Notes under the pieces: generated by a model | Told to the model about the DNA's origin: nothing | The model's input: the letters and a program-made list of their open reading frames with translations, nothing else | Database searches by the model: none | Made by a program: the position numbers and the translations under genes | Assembly (NCBI GenBank): GCA_918807975.1 | Contig: OU964925.1 | Location: forward strand, 2,022,798-2,086,797 | From: Aplidium turbinatum | Lineage: Eukaryota > Chordata > Ascidiacea > Aplousobranchia > Polyclinidae | Direction: 5' to 3' | DNA: 64,000 bases | Part shown: in pieces, positions 48,201 to 50,472 of the stretch | How positions within the stretch are numbered: the stretch's first letter is position 1 | How the letters are laid out: every line of letters starts with the position of its first letter

Positions 48201-49114
48201 AATTCTCATCTATTTGCAGAATTGTGCATTGAAAGTGATTCCGAATTTGTAACTCTCTTGTTGCACTCTCACGTGAGATGGCTTTCGAAGGGTAAAGTCC
48301 TCAAACAAGTTTTTATTTTGCGCCATGAAATGAAATTTTTTTTTGCAAAGGCCAAAACCAGAATTGTACGAGAAATTTTCTGATGATTGTTTTTTGATGT
48401 GTTTATCATTTTTGGTGGACATTTTTGAATCTATTAATTTTGTCAATCTAGCACTACAAGGAAAGGAGACTGAATGATTCATTGTCATGAAAAGTTATTG
48501 GCATTCAACATGAAGCTGACCTTGTGGCGTTCCAAATTGCAAAACAAAAACTTTGCTTCATTTCCGCATCTCAATGCTTTTCTTGATGAAAATAAACTTG
48601 GCATCAACGAAAGCGTTCTTTAAGTAGATAACACCAAAGCAGGTGCACCACTGCACCCATTTTATTGACGTACGTGCATTTTTACTTGCATGTGACAAAT
48701 ATATAAATTACTATTTGCCGTTTTTGCGCTAATTTGCCTTAAGTTTTTCAAAGACCATGAGTCATTGAAATAATCGCAAGGGGACCGTTCAACATTTTTT
48801 TTAAAGTTTGAGAACCACTGGTCTAGCATAAAGGCAACAGAAGAATGCAAGAAATATTTTTTATAAAGTCATTGATTAACACCATTACTACAACTTGAGA
48901 TGATATATATATATATACAATGCAAATTGCAAAAACATGTATCATTCACAAACAGCACCTTTTTAGTTTTGGACTCTTTTTTATTGGCATTTTTTTTGGA
49001 CACTTTTTTGTTCTTTTTGACAGGTGATTTATCTGATGACAACATTGGCATTGAGTCCAAATTGGTTGCTGAGTTGGAAGTGGAAGGTATATTTTCTTCA
49101 AGCAAATCCACCAT
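5994..49114 (-). CDS. DDX21-like: DDX21/DDX50-type nucleolar DEAD-box RNA helicase (18 exons placed)
   Basis: ATP-dependent RNA helicase. The family works in the nucleolus on rRNA transcription and processing (known of the family). Exons, 5' to 3': 48959-49114, 39669-39722, 28715-28777, 19778-19840, 18989-19169, 17892-17911, 14388-14462, 14157-14277, 13968-14034, 13421-13539, 13137-13331, 12572-12735, 9971-10075, 9638-9796, 9281-9395, 6543-6628, 6340-6474, 5994-6257. They total 2,142 nt, in frame, 713 residues plus stop. All helicase motifs are present: Q motif, RTGTGKT, APTREL, TPGR, DEVD (typical of DDX21/50 instead of DEAD), [16 protein letters not shown] and [15 protein letters not shown]-like region and a Gly/Arg/Ser tail follow. 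Human DDX21 is somewhat longer, so a small lysine-rich exon could still be missing. The 43-kb span comes from introns full of transposons. DDX21 and DDX50 cannot be separated here. Confidence 0.9.
6340..6474 (-). CDS. DDX21-like: Helicase exon, GUCT-like domain
   Basis: 135 nt, 45 codons, containing [20 protein letters not shown] and LTADGK. It aligns in place with the DDX21 GUCT domain (ILQCSIEM and what follows). The acceptor, TTAAAG, has a poor pyrimidine tract. Confidence 0.8.
6543..6628 (-). CDS. DDX21-like: Helicase exon, [11 protein letters not shown] segment
   Basis: 86 nt. Encodes [18 protein letters not shown] and ends RSMLTSQK. It matches the DDX21 AVEALAAALAHISG region that precedes the GUCT domain. 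The donor is a consensus GTAAGT. Confidence 0.88.
7291..8111 (-). mobile_element. hAT element with ZBED5-like transposase remnant
   Basis: Inverted ends AGTGGTTCCCAACCT / AGGTTGGGAACCACT. The flanks are GTTTAGAG and GTTCAGAG, an 8-bp target duplication with one mismatch. On the minus strand, about 7,955 down to 7,795, a fragment reads [20 protein letters not shown] and continues to DDMRVALS. This is the C-terminal dimerisation region of ZBED5/FAM200-type hAT transposases. It lies in a helicase intron. Confidence 0.85.
8112..9280. other. Helicase intron sequence with one perfect hairpin
   Basis: No gene or complete element recognised. At 8,611-8,642 there is a perfect 15-bp inverted repeat (GGTATAGGCTATATC) with a 2-nt loop. 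The segment 8,460-8,580 (GC-richer, CTGCAGACAGTGCACACCGC) looks like a repeat fragment that I cannot name. Confidence 0.4.
9281..9395 (-). CDS. DDX21-like: Helicase exon, post-core linker
   Basis: 115 nt. Encodes [20 protein letters not shown] and flanking residues, corresponding to the DDX21 segment between the core and the GUCT domain. Acceptor TTTTTGCAG, donor GTGGGTAAT. Confidence 0.85.
9638..9796 (-). CDS. DDX21-like: Helicase exon with motif VI
   Basis: 159 nt, 53 codons: [20 protein letters not shown], then [20 protein letters not shown]. The arginine-finger motif [10 protein letters not shown] is intact. Confidence 0.94.
9971..10075 (-). CDS. DDX21-like: Helicase exon with motif V
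   Basis: 105 nt, 35 codons: [20 protein letters not shown], then [14 protein letters not shown]. The intron upstream of it carries a three-layer nested transposon insertion. Confidence 0.94.
10261..12140. mobile_element. Middle layer of nested insertion (CAGGCCTCGAAA ends)
   Basis: Inverted ends CAGGCCTCGAAA / TTTCGAGGCCTG. No clean target duplication is seen. Its right half (about 11,745-12,140) recurs at about 38,222-38,490, including the GCTACACGGCGCTTTGACTC block and GGACACGTTTGTCCGCCGTC. Probably a non-autonomous DNA transposon. Confidence 0.55.
10569..11464. mobile_element. Inner hAT element
   Basis: Inverted ends TAGGGATGGGCAA / TTGCCCATCCCTA, flanked by GCTACAGG on both sides (perfect 8-bp duplication). 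The subterminal zone at the left is rich in ATTCTAGAAT-type words. The interior (10,680-11,300) has no intact transposase that I recognise. Confidence 0.88.
12572..12735 (-). CDS. DDX21-like: Helicase exon, motif IV region
   Basis: 164 nt. Encodes [19 protein letters not shown] and [16 protein letters not shown], corresponding to DDX21 VYSGHQGRTIIFCETK and LHGDIPQKQREITLK. Phase 0 at its 3' end. Confidence 0.93.
12785..12848 (+). repeat. tRNA-like fragment (possible SINE remnant)
   Basis: GGGGTTCGACACCCC is a perfect T-arm with a B-box-like GGTTCGACACC. Upstream AGCATTAGGATGC could be a D-arm and GCCGGCTTGAAGGC an anticodon arm. No matching acceptor stem, so not a functional tRNA call. Confidence 0.3.
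13137..13331 (-). CDS. DDX21-like: Helicase exon with motif III (SAT)
   Basis: 195 nt. Encodes [20 protein letters not shown] and the linker to the second RecA-like domain ([15 protein letters not shown]). The donor is GTGAGT. Confidence 0.93.
13421..13539 (-). CDS. DDX21-like: Helicase exon with motif II (DEVD)
   Basis: 119 nt. Encodes [19 protein letters not shown] and ILSFAYTE. Motif II is DEVD, the form seen in DDX21/DDX50, which is the main reason for this subfamily call. Confidence 0.94.
13968..14034 (-). CDS. DDX21-like: Helicase exon with motif Ib
   Basis: 67 nt. Encodes [20 protein letters not shown] and flanking residues; TPGR is motif Ib. The donor is a consensus GTAAGT. Confidence 0.92.
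14157..14277 (-). CDS. DDX21-like: Helicase exon with motif Ia
   Basis: 121 nt. Encodes [18 protein letters not shown] and continues to [17 protein letters not shown] is motif Ia, and the YGG turn corresponds to DDX21 FYGG. It ends one base into a Glu codon. Confidence 0.92.
14388..14462 (-). CDS. DDX21-like: Helicase exon after motif I
   Basis: 75 nt, 25 codons: [14 protein letters not shown] and then a charged segment ending RGRAPK. It follows motif I directly, as in DDX21. Acceptor TTTTCAG, donor AAG|GTGGGC. Confidence 0.92.
14659..15961. mobile_element. Large foldback element
   Basis: Two arms of about 515 bp (about 14,659-15,179 and 15,450-15,961) are inverted copies with few differences. 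Their tips are ATTAGACCTCC / GGAGGTCTAAT and the spacer is about 270 bp. A short ATACTC occurs outside both ends, but the exact duplication length is ambiguous. No coding capacity was seen. It sits in the helicase intron between the microexon and the next exon. Confidence 0.8.
16196..16480 (-). pseudogene. LINE reverse-transcriptase C-terminal fragment
   Basis: The minus strand reads [20 protein letters not shown], then [20 protein letters not shown]. This pattern (RYFGHI..R, GKR, LDNIK) is typical of the extreme C-terminus of non-LTR retrotransposon ORF2. Only a short tail is present; the clade is not assigned. Confidence 0.5.
16512..17562 (-). mobile_element. hAT element with GTF2IRD2/ZBED-like remnant
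   Basis: Inverted ends CAGGGGTGTGCAAC / GTTGCACACCCCTG, flanked by CTCTACGG on both sides (perfect 8-bp duplication). GCGGGCCGCA repeats lie near both ends. On the minus strand about 17,280-17,205 reads [20 protein letters not shown], a segment typical of hAT transposases of the GTF2IRD2/FAM200 group. Confidence 0.88.
17892..17911 (-). CDS. DDX21-like: 20-nt microexon encoding the Walker A loop
   Basis: The minus strand reads CTTTGCAG, a 20-nt exon, then GTAAGTG. With one base from the previous exon it encodes exactly RTGTGKT, motif I, the ATP phosphate-binding loop. Both splice sites are good and the phase fits on both sides. At 20 nt it is unusually short, and skipping it would both shift the frame and delete the ATP site. 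Confidence 0.9.
18014..18850 (+). mobile_element. Mutator-like remnant with transposase C-terminus
   Basis: The terminal parts 18,020-18,100 and 18,790-18,845 are inverted (shared GACGGTAGCGAAAG, TAGCCGTTCGGAACGG and ACGACATYTGGGCG). Flanks ACTGTGGAG and ACTGTAGAG may be a 9-bp duplication with one mismatch, but the exact ends are uncertain. Plus-strand coding at about 18,155-18,320 reads [14 protein letters not shown] and [20 protein letters not shown], which from memory resembles the C-terminal tail of animal Mutator-like (MULE) transposases. The rest of the transposase is missing. Confidence 0.55.
18989..19169 (-). CDS. DDX21-like: Helicase exon with Q motif
   Basis: 181 nt. Encodes [20 protein letters not shown], then the DDX21-type Q-motif region ([19 protein letters not shown]) and DLVAQA. 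It ends one base into the Arg codon of RTGTGKT. Acceptor CTTCTAG, donor GTAGGC. Confidence 0.92.
19262..19626. mobile_element. Short Mutator-like element, family M1, copy A
   Basis: Runs from CGGAATGGCCCG to AGTAGCAGACCC. Flanks AACCACGCC / AACCACGCT form a 9-bp duplication with one mismatch. Subterminal repeats of TTCGGTGAGTCCGAT type are inverted at the two ends. The centre is a G-rich block (about 19,395-19,512) expanded from GGGTTAGGGG-like words. It inserted into the intron next to the Q-motif exon. Confidence 0.85.
19778..19840 (-). CDS. DDX21-like: Helicase exon before the Q motif
   Basis: 63 nt, phase 0, encoding 21 residues that contain [13 protein letters not shown]. Acceptor TATTTTTCAG, donor AAG|GTAATC. 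It runs in frame into the exon carrying the Q motif. Confidence 0.8.
20448..21513 (-). pseudogene. hAT transposase remnant
   Basis: Minus-strand fragments occur in order: [20 protein letters not shown] (about 21,310), [20 protein letters not shown], and near 20,570 [20 protein letters not shown]. The RW motif and the [12 protein letters not shown] motif of the C-terminal dimerisation domain are typical of hAT transposases (ZMYM1-like group). The frame changes between blocks. The element ends were not identified; poly-G tracts near 20,020 and 21,566 may mark them. Confidence 0.65.
23082..23235. mobile_element. Short Mutator-like element, family M1, copy B
   Basis: From CGGAATGGCC to AGTAGCAGACCC, 154 bp. 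Flanks GTTTTTTC / GTTCTTTC match at 7 of 8 positions. Inserted in the GLTRG-family gene. Confidence 0.75.
24237..24467. mobile_element. Short Mutator-like element, family M1, copy C
   Basis: 231 bp, from CGGAATGGCCCGTTTCGG to TAGTAGCAGACCC, flanked by GATATCGTT on both sides (perfect 9-bp duplication). It has inverted arrays of the TTCGGTGAGTCCGA repeat and a TTAGGGGTTAGAGG-type centre. Inserted in the GLTRG-family gene. Confidence 0.92.
24787..25005 (+). CDS. CXC-like Cys-rich C-terminal fragment
   Basis: About 60 residues with [20 protein letters not shown] and [15 protein letters not shown]. The Cys spacing resembles the CXC/tesmin-like cysteine cluster found, from memory, at the C-terminus of the same invertebrate protein family. 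It ends with an acidic tail (DEDDDQD). It is oriented opposite to the rest of the gene (22,756-24,793), so this element, like 287-5,010, combines oppositely oriented pieces. Confidence 0.5.
   Translation: MPTESDMNAAPDALLKIIHCICTTACSTARCGCRRNNLPCTSTCGQCQLVACENTYNQSLLDEDDDQDLLSN
25835..27790 (+). mobile_element. 5'-truncated non-LTR retrotransposon (LINE)
   Basis: Begins abruptly just after the right TIR of the previous element, within the sequence coding for the start of the reverse transcriptase. No endonuclease domain and no 5' UTR are present. The 3' UTR is short (27,689 to about 27,790), without an obvious A-tail or microsatellite. It lies in a helicase intron on the opposite strand to the gene. 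Confidence 0.8.
25844..27688 (+). CDS. LINE reverse transcriptase, 614 residues, open
   Basis: RT fingers [15 protein letters not shown] (residue about 32), [51 protein letters not shown] and the catalytic FADD (residues 283-286, where many RTs have YADD). Downstream are [40 protein letters not shown], and a C-terminal Cys/His finger ([20 protein letters not shown]). The frame has no stop over 614 codons, so the insertion may be recent. The clade (L2/CR1/RTE neighbourhood) cannot be fixed by eye. Confidence 0.88.
   Translation: MLDNIEDLPVIAELDAEPTLEELSKAIDSMQSGKAPGEDNIPAEVIKCGKPVLLKPLHELLRLCWKEGQVPQSMRNSKIITLYKNKGDRTDCNSYRGISLLSIVGKVFAKVVLRRLQVLADRVYPESQCGFRAQRSTTDMIFSVRQLQEKWREQQRPLYIAFIDLTKAFDLVSRRGLFQLLQKIGCPPQLLSIIISFHKDMQGVVSYDRETSEPFAIQSGIKQGCVLAPTLFGIFFSLILKFAFGHSTQGVHLHTRSDGKLFNLARLTAKTKVRTVLIRELLFADDAALSAHAEHELQQLLNQFAHACREFALTISIKKTVVMGQDVPKPPVITIGPEVLEVTDHFTYLGSTVTSNLSLDKEIDRRIARAAGVMTQLGRRVWDNNLLTLNTKLKVYRACVLSTLLYGSESWTTYARQENRLESFHLRCLRRILGISWKDRIPNTTVLERSCSLSIHLLLCQRRLRWLGHVSRMKDGRIPKDILYSELATGKRPVGRPALRYRDVRKRDLKQTDIDPASWELIAANRNRWRYEVSAGLAKGQSRRRKQLEERRQRRKERQQPQNSSDFICPNCGRDCHARIGLQSHMRSCRTHYPECYHHLKRWKDAYLPTFRGL
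27795..28530 (+). pseudogene. C-terminal fragment of the family-K transposase
   Basis: [20 protein letters not shown] (about 27,815) and, after a one-base frame change, [20 protein letters not shown]. This parallels [20 protein letters not shown] and [14 protein letters not shown] at the end of the transposase at 43,365-44,681. Near 28,500-28,530 GTGCACCCTAGGGTCC resembles the terminal repeat of that element. Confidence 0.6.
28715..28777 (-). CDS. DDX21-like: Helicase N-terminal lysine-rich exon
   Basis: 63 nt, phase 0 at both ends, encoding [16 protein letters not shown] and five more residues. The acceptor is GCATAG; the donor, GTG|GTGTGT, is weak. It has the same lysine-rich character as the flanking N-terminal exons and lies between them in the right orientation. 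Confidence 0.55.
28850..28995 (-). repeat. Inverted copy of the Penelope terminal region
   Basis: Minus-strand sequence matches the region after the Penelope copies (compare 34,730-34,840 and 31,860-31,975): the hammerhead-like motif, TTCAGATAGTAATAACTA and GAGCACTTTTTGTAGTATTA. The inverted repeats continue to about 29,190 with three ATATTAAATATTA-containing units. Penelope elements are known to carry such terminal and inverted repeats. Confidence 0.7.
28946..28983 (-). ncRNA. Hammerhead-ribozyme-like motif, copy 1
   Basis: 38 nt identical to the copy at 34,772-34,809. Core CTGATGA ... GAAA; stem I CCTT/AAGG; stem II CC/GG closed by a U-U mismatch; stem III ACA/TGT with a 3-nt loop; predicted cleavage after GTA. 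Penelope-like elements are known to encode hammerheads in their terminal repeats. Confidence 0.7.
29330..31065 (+). pseudogene. Penelope-like element copy A (5'-truncated, interrupted)
   Basis: Homologous to copy B (32,030-34,150) from its GATCTGTTGATATC region onward. It contains RT sequence ([51 protein letters not shown]) and the C-terminal GIY-YIG region ([19 protein letters not shown]). A 266-bp M1 element sits in the RT. The copy is also internally reduced and has a TATATCGTCTGGCTA-type tandem duplication near 30,320-30,390. Not functional. Confidence 0.85.
30018..30283. mobile_element. Short Mutator-like element, family M1, copy D
   Basis: 266 bp, from GGGTCTGCTACTATTCGG to GGGCCATTCCG, flanked by GACAGAGAC on both sides. 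The uninterrupted site exists in Penelope copy B at 33,053-33,061, where GACAGAGAC occurs once and reads straight through. The element ends and the 9-bp duplication are therefore fixed exactly. Confidence 0.97.
31062..31970 (+). repeat. 3' region of Penelope copy A / 5' flank of copy B
   Basis: Repeats TTTGATTTTTACAGG several times, then units of GCAGATTAAATTACAGCTGTAATATTTAATATCTTCTCAGG type, then half of a hammerhead-like motif (31,859-31,874). It is parallel to 34,150-34,840 after copy B, showing that the two copies are in head-to-tail tandem. Here about 27 nt, including the 3' half of the ribozyme, are missing relative to 34,772-34,812. Confidence 0.8.
32030..34150 (+). CDS. Penelope-like RT with C-terminal GIY-YIG endonuclease, 706 residues, open
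   Basis: One uninterrupted frame. RT region about residues 180-430: [66 protein letters not shown] and catalytic YRDD (residues 349-352), then [27 protein letters not shown] and RLSATS. A Cys-rich linker ([15 protein letters not shown]) precedes the GIY-YIG nuclease: VYKATI (about 584), [17 protein letters not shown] (from 598), [12 protein letters not shown]. The RT-EN order and length fit canonical Penelope-like elements. It is antisense to the helicase, inside its intron. No lesion is visible, so it may encode active protein (inference). Confidence 0.93.
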   Translation: MNLEKINYGYSLKNIAIPSKDRYLKTMLGKLENFIKRLRWKAYFFDLHQQDVSQSEHFNNFGFTTERTPPQHGALIPFENGLYEMVRKIKFKPIYNSFQRKLTNDIKNIINSTDLLISADKTTNLYKVKTQDYKKLLNDNVSAKYKKVNPAISDTINTEAKTIAKALKVDDRVEKVSSNPAFITLKDHKPNFTSNPKCRLINPSKSQIGRISKQYLDSINVTIRDASRLNQWKNTDSVLSWFKAIPSKRQCTFMKFDIVDFYPSITEELLCKAIEFAKPFMDLDDCIIQTIFHARKSLLFDGGDTWAKKDGLFDVTMGSFDGAEICELVGLFLLNELSAIVDRDMLGLYRDDGLAILRNLSGPKIDRLRKNVIQLFKQHGLNITVDTGLIETDFLDVTLNLLSGKFWPYRKPNNDPIYIHAQSNHPPNIKRQIPTMISKRLSATSFGQNEFDKTASVYNDALLKSGFAERVCYNPANNLRTSRKRSRKILWFNPPFSLQVDSNIGKEFFKLVSTHFPPHHRLHKIFNRNTIKLSYSCTPNVASVISSHNKAILQADNIPSQPGCNCRVRPDCPLNGQCLQKAIVYKATIDNSPKVLNYIGCCETTFKKRFSNHKCTFMDRSKRNSTELSKAVWDLKDKGVDPKISWSIHSCARPYSGGGRNNCGLCLAEKLAILKADSGHLLNKRSELVGKCRHRNKFKLKYFKIK
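34150..34860 (+). repeat. 3' terminal repeat of Penelope copy B
   Basis: Same order as 31,062-31,970: TTTGATTTTTACAGG repeats, then GTAATATTTAATATCT units, then the complete hammerhead-like motif and TTCAGATAGTAATAACTA. Confidence 0.8.
34772..34809 (+). ncRNA. Hammerhead-ribozyme-like motif, copy 2
   Basis: CTGATGA at 34,776-34,782 and GAAA at 34,793-34,796. Stem I is CCTT (34,772-34,775) with AAGG (34,806-34,809). Stem III is ACA/TGT, loop ATT. The cleavage triplet is GTA, predicted cut after 34,805. Stem II has only two C-G pairs and a U-U at its base, which is short; Penelope hammerheads are known for small stems. Confidence 0.72.
34866..35955. mobile_element. GGCGCC-family element
   Basis: Left end AGCGCCGAGTCCCGGGCGGG and right end ACTCGGCGCCTATGA are inverted, with CCCGCC-type GC-rich blocks inside both. 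Target duplication is unclear in AT-rich flanks. No coding region recognised. It carries an M1 insertion. Confidence 0.5.
35595..35846. mobile_element. Short Mutator-like element, family M1, copy E
   Basis: 252 bp, from GGGTCTGCTACTATTCG to GGGCCATTCCG, flanked by AGCCCAACA on both sides (perfect 9-bp duplication). It has six or more TTCGGTGAGTTCGA units at the left and the inverse at the right. Confidence 0.94.
35967..36110. repeat. Imperfect palindrome with Penelope terminal sequence
   Basis: CATCAAATATAGTTATTACT and its inverse flank a centre ATTCAAATAGAATTATTCTATTTGAAT-like (split: ATTCAAATAGAA / TTCTATTTGAAT). The arms derive from the Penelope terminal region. The right arm lacks the ribozyme core. 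Confidence 0.7.
35995..36036 (-). ncRNA. Diverged hammerhead-like motif, copy 3
   Basis: Minus strand: CCTT, CCGATAA (for CTGATGA), a stem II with three C-G pairs, GAAAC, stem III ACA/TGT with loop AGC, GTA, AAGG. Stems I and III are kept while loops and stem II length differ; the two core changes should inactivate it. It lies in the left arm of the palindrome at 35,967-36,110. Confidence 0.5.
36229..36436. repeat. 208-bp near-perfect palindrome
   Basis: Arms of about 103 bp run from TTTTGTTTGAGAATTATTAA to its inverse, with a central TTCAAATAGAAAATTCTATT. I found essentially one central mismatch. It shares the central motif with the neighbouring palindrome. Long AT stretches (TATATAAT type) surround it at 36,165-36,225 and 36,515-36,585. 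Confidence 0.9.
37370..38218. mobile_element. Truncated long M1 Mutator-like copy
   Basis: Matches the left part of the 52,056-56,155 element: TTTAGACCTAACCA, CACAGAACAATTAG, the LINE-derived segment, and the CCCAGAC hairpin at 37,852-37,940. It ends in CCGAATAGTAGCAGACCC. The opposite terminus is lost. Confidence 0.7.
38463..38875. repeat. Tandem duplications inside the hAT
   Basis: GCAAAAACGAATTTCGAGGC and the following TGGGTTGTTTCTTTTTTG appear three times (about 38,468, 38,628, 38,718). A block with CATAAACTTTCTTGGACTGG appears twice, about 250 bp apart. Confidence 0.8.
38950..40480. other. Helicase intron sequence, mostly unassigned
   Basis: Apart from the small exon at 39,669-39,722 I see no gene or complete element here. 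It is AT-rich with no long inverted repeats noticed. Confidence 0.4.
39669..39722 (-). CDS. DDX21-like: Helicase N-terminal lysine-rich exon
   Basis: 54 nt, phase 0 at both ends, encoding 18 residues ([18 protein letters not shown]). It has a pyrimidine-rich acceptor ending TTTTTTTAG and a CAG|GTATGG donor. The K-K-S-E pattern matches the repeated basic N-terminal segments of DDX21. It is short, so spliced-read support would be needed for certainty. Confidence 0.6.
40490..40990 (+). pseudogene. Fragment of a multicopy invertebrate family (EHGERFHQ motif)
   Basis: [16 protein letters not shown] (about 40,555), [15 protein letters not shown], then [20 protein letters not shown] and [20 protein letters not shown] near 40,825-40,960. 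From memory, proteins with this EQGERFHQD pattern are widespread and highly repeated in invertebrates, mostly unannotated and probably mobile. Frame changes separate the blocks. Function unknown. Confidence 0.5.
41975..45232 (+). mobile_element. Family-K DNA transposon, nearly whole
   Basis: Inverted terminal regions of about 150 bp: CCACACCCGTTAGGGTGC and ACAACCCCC at the left, the inverse (GGGGGTTGT, GCACCCTAACACCCGTGTGG) at the right, and further in CATGTTTATGTGGGCCACCATCC-like versus GGATGGTGGCCCACATAAACG-like blocks (shared core GTGGGCCACCATCC). No target duplication was identified. It encodes one long transposase-like protein. Confidence 0.75.
42357..44681 (+). CDS. Family-K transposase-like protein, one in-frame stop
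   Basis: Two frames in the same phase, residues [12 protein letters not shown] to EVAQEVRKF (298 aa, stop at 43,251) and then [17 protein letters not shown] on through the 438-aa frame, giving about 774 codons with a single TGA. Candidate RNase H-type acidic residues are [17 protein letters not shown] and [20 protein letters not shown] motif follows the second Asp and [11 protein letters not shown] comes later, an order reminiscent of hAT transposases. The TGA may be a recent mutation. I recognise a multicopy invertebrate family but no superfamily name. A second copy fragment is at 27,795-28,000. Confidence 0.65.
45750..46436 (+). pseudogene. ZBED5-like hAT transposase fragments, 5' part
   Basis: [20 protein letters not shown] (BED-type zinc finger tail, about 45,800) and, after an M1-end insertion, [20 protein letters not shown] followed by [20 protein letters not shown] (46,245-46,380). 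These are diagnostic segments of the ZBED5/FAM200 hAT group. Confidence 0.8.
45952..46016. mobile_element. Family M1 end fragment
   Basis: CGGAATGGCCCGTTTCGGCG followed by TTCCTATTCGGCGACAGCC. Only one terminus and two subterminal repeats remain. Confidence 0.65.
46437..48186 (-). mobile_element. Nested hAT element, 1.75 kb
   Basis: Ends TAGGGATGTGCC / GGCACATCCTTA, flanked by AAGCAAAT on both sides (perfect 8-bp duplication) in the middle of the ZBED5-like coding sequence. Subterminal TTGCCGATTCCGATT repeats. On the minus strand at about 47,435-47,325 it encodes [20 protein letters not shown] and [10 protein letters not shown], the hAT C-terminal dimerisation domain. Confidence 0.92.
48187..48620 (+). 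pseudogene. ZBED5-like hAT transposase fragments, 3' part
   Basis: Continues directly from the nested h[15 protein letters not shown], then a segment around 48,265 ([13 protein letters not shown] type), [20 protein letters not shown] (48,405-48,465), and [20 protein letters not shown] (48,530-48,590). The frame changes several times. Confidence 0.75.
48959..49114 (-). CDS. DDX21-like: Helicase exon 1: start codon and lysine-rich N-terminus
   Basis: Encodes 52 residues beginning [12 protein letters not shown] and ending in Lys-rich [13 protein letters not shown], like the basic N-terminal repeats of DDX21. An in-frame TGA lies seven codons upstream of this ATG, which supports the start. The donor is AAG|GTGCTG, which is not strong. 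Assignment to the helicase 9 kb away rests on composition, strand, matching phase and the lack of another candidate; it is an inference. Confidence 0.6.
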
Positions 49115-49237
49115 ATTTATAGAGCTATATATATGTCAGCATTTAGCATGGACTCACAAAACACATAAAAGCTGCTGAAGTAAACAACAGATTACACATT
49201 ATCAGGAGTCTAGTTACACCTGCCCAAACATCTAGAC

Positions 49238-49944
49238 CAGGGGTACATTTGTTCAATGAAAGAGTCACTTGGCAAAAATTACAACCACTAGCGAACCGCA
49301 AAATGTGTAGCGTCAGTAAAAAAGGTAAAGCATGTAAACTTTACATGAAATAACTTATCAGAAACAAAAATCAACCAACACAAAATAAGGTTTTTGTTTG
49401 ATTTGCTAATCTCTGAAAGTTTGGACTATATGTGTTATTGAATTGGTACAAATTGATTCTTCCAAGCATTCATTTGTTAGGAATTAGGATGTCATGATTT
49501 TACAAACTTCATTTCAGAAAAGATTCACAATATATCCTGCTAAATACAGAAATGTCTTTTACACTCAGGGACCTCTTTTAAAAACTTAATTGTAGTGTGG
49601 CATTCAGCAAAATTTTTTAGAGCCATGTCTTGCATTTCATTCAGTTCCATTTCTAAAACAGATGTGCCTGTAACGAACTCCTGCAAATCTGGCTTGCAAA
49701 TCATGGCTTTCCTCAGGAGAACATTTGTTCTCGTACTGACACTGAGAAAATGACAGAATGTTTTTGACATTTGTCTCTACAATAAAACTTTGACTTTGTT
49801 TTGAAAACTTTTGAGCTGTGTCTGATATAAACTTTTGAGTTATGAGGTAATGACACTTTCTCAACATTACTATTCAGCTGGAAGAGCCACAAGACACAAT
49901 GTCGACAAGCACGCGGCTCGCAAGATGCAATTTGCCCACCGTTG
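49238..49944 (-). mobile_element. hAT-like element, first of two in one site
   Basis: Ends CAGGGGTACATTTG and the imperfect inverse CAAATTGC..CCACCGTTG region, flanked by ATCTAGAC (49,230-49,237 and 49,945-49,952). Minus-strand fragments (EMQDMALKNFAECHTTIKFL) may be transposase remains; I cannot confirm this. Confidence 0.7.
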
Positions 49945-49952
49945 ATCTAGAC

Positions 49953-50362
49953 CAGGGGTGACAAACCTTTTTGCAGTCCACTTTGTCAATTACACATGAG
50001 TTATCAGGCCACACAACTTTTTAATCGTAACCTACTATGAAATCTTTTGGAAGTGACTCAAGATTATTCATGAAAAGTAACAAACGGCAGATGAAAGTAA
50101 TAAAACCTACACAGTTGAAATTATCTTACGCAGAATCGAAACATATAATAACAGTAAAAATAAGAACAAATGATCTTGAGCAAAAAGGATAGAGCAACAG
50201 TACTTGCACTGATAATGAAGGAAGTTTAATTTTCGAAGCGTTTGCTTTCATATGAGTATGATTTCTTCTTTTTTACCAGTGAAGGCATAAAACAGCTTTG
50301 AGATGTCTTTTGCCTTGAATGCATGAGCGATTGTCATGTGGCCTGCAGGTTTGTCACCTCTG
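49953..50362. mobile_element. hAT-like MITE, second of two in one site
   Basis: Inverted ends CAGGGGTGACAAACC / GGTTTGTCACCTCTG, flanked by ATCTAGAC (49,945-49,952 and 50,363-50,370). It shares its left target copy with the element to the left. Confidence 0.88.
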
Positions 50363-50472
50363 ATCTAGACCAAACGCTTTACCATATCTAGACCAATGAG
50401 TATTATTCGACAAAACTTTGAAAGTATAGTCAAGTAGGGTAAAAAAACAGTGGGTGTATTGGGGTAAAAAAA

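Larger units (their letters stand above)
41577..48820 (+). mobile_element. 7.2-kb hAT element with nested insertions
   Basis: Inverted ends CAGTGGTTCTCAAAC / GTTTGAGAACCACTG, flanked by GTCTAGCT and GTCTAGCA (8-bp duplication, one mismatch). ZBED5-like coding remains lie at about 45,750-48,620. It contains the family-K element (about 41,975-45,232), an M1 end (45,952-46,016) and another hAT (46,437-48,186). Without the insertions it is about 2.1 kb. Confidence 0.85.

Noticed and set aside
49100-49135. TATATATAGCTCTATAAAT just upstream of the helicase ATG as its TATA box
   Set aside because: Too close to the start codon for a normal 5' UTR and in an AT-rich stretch; it may equally be part of the 5' UTR.
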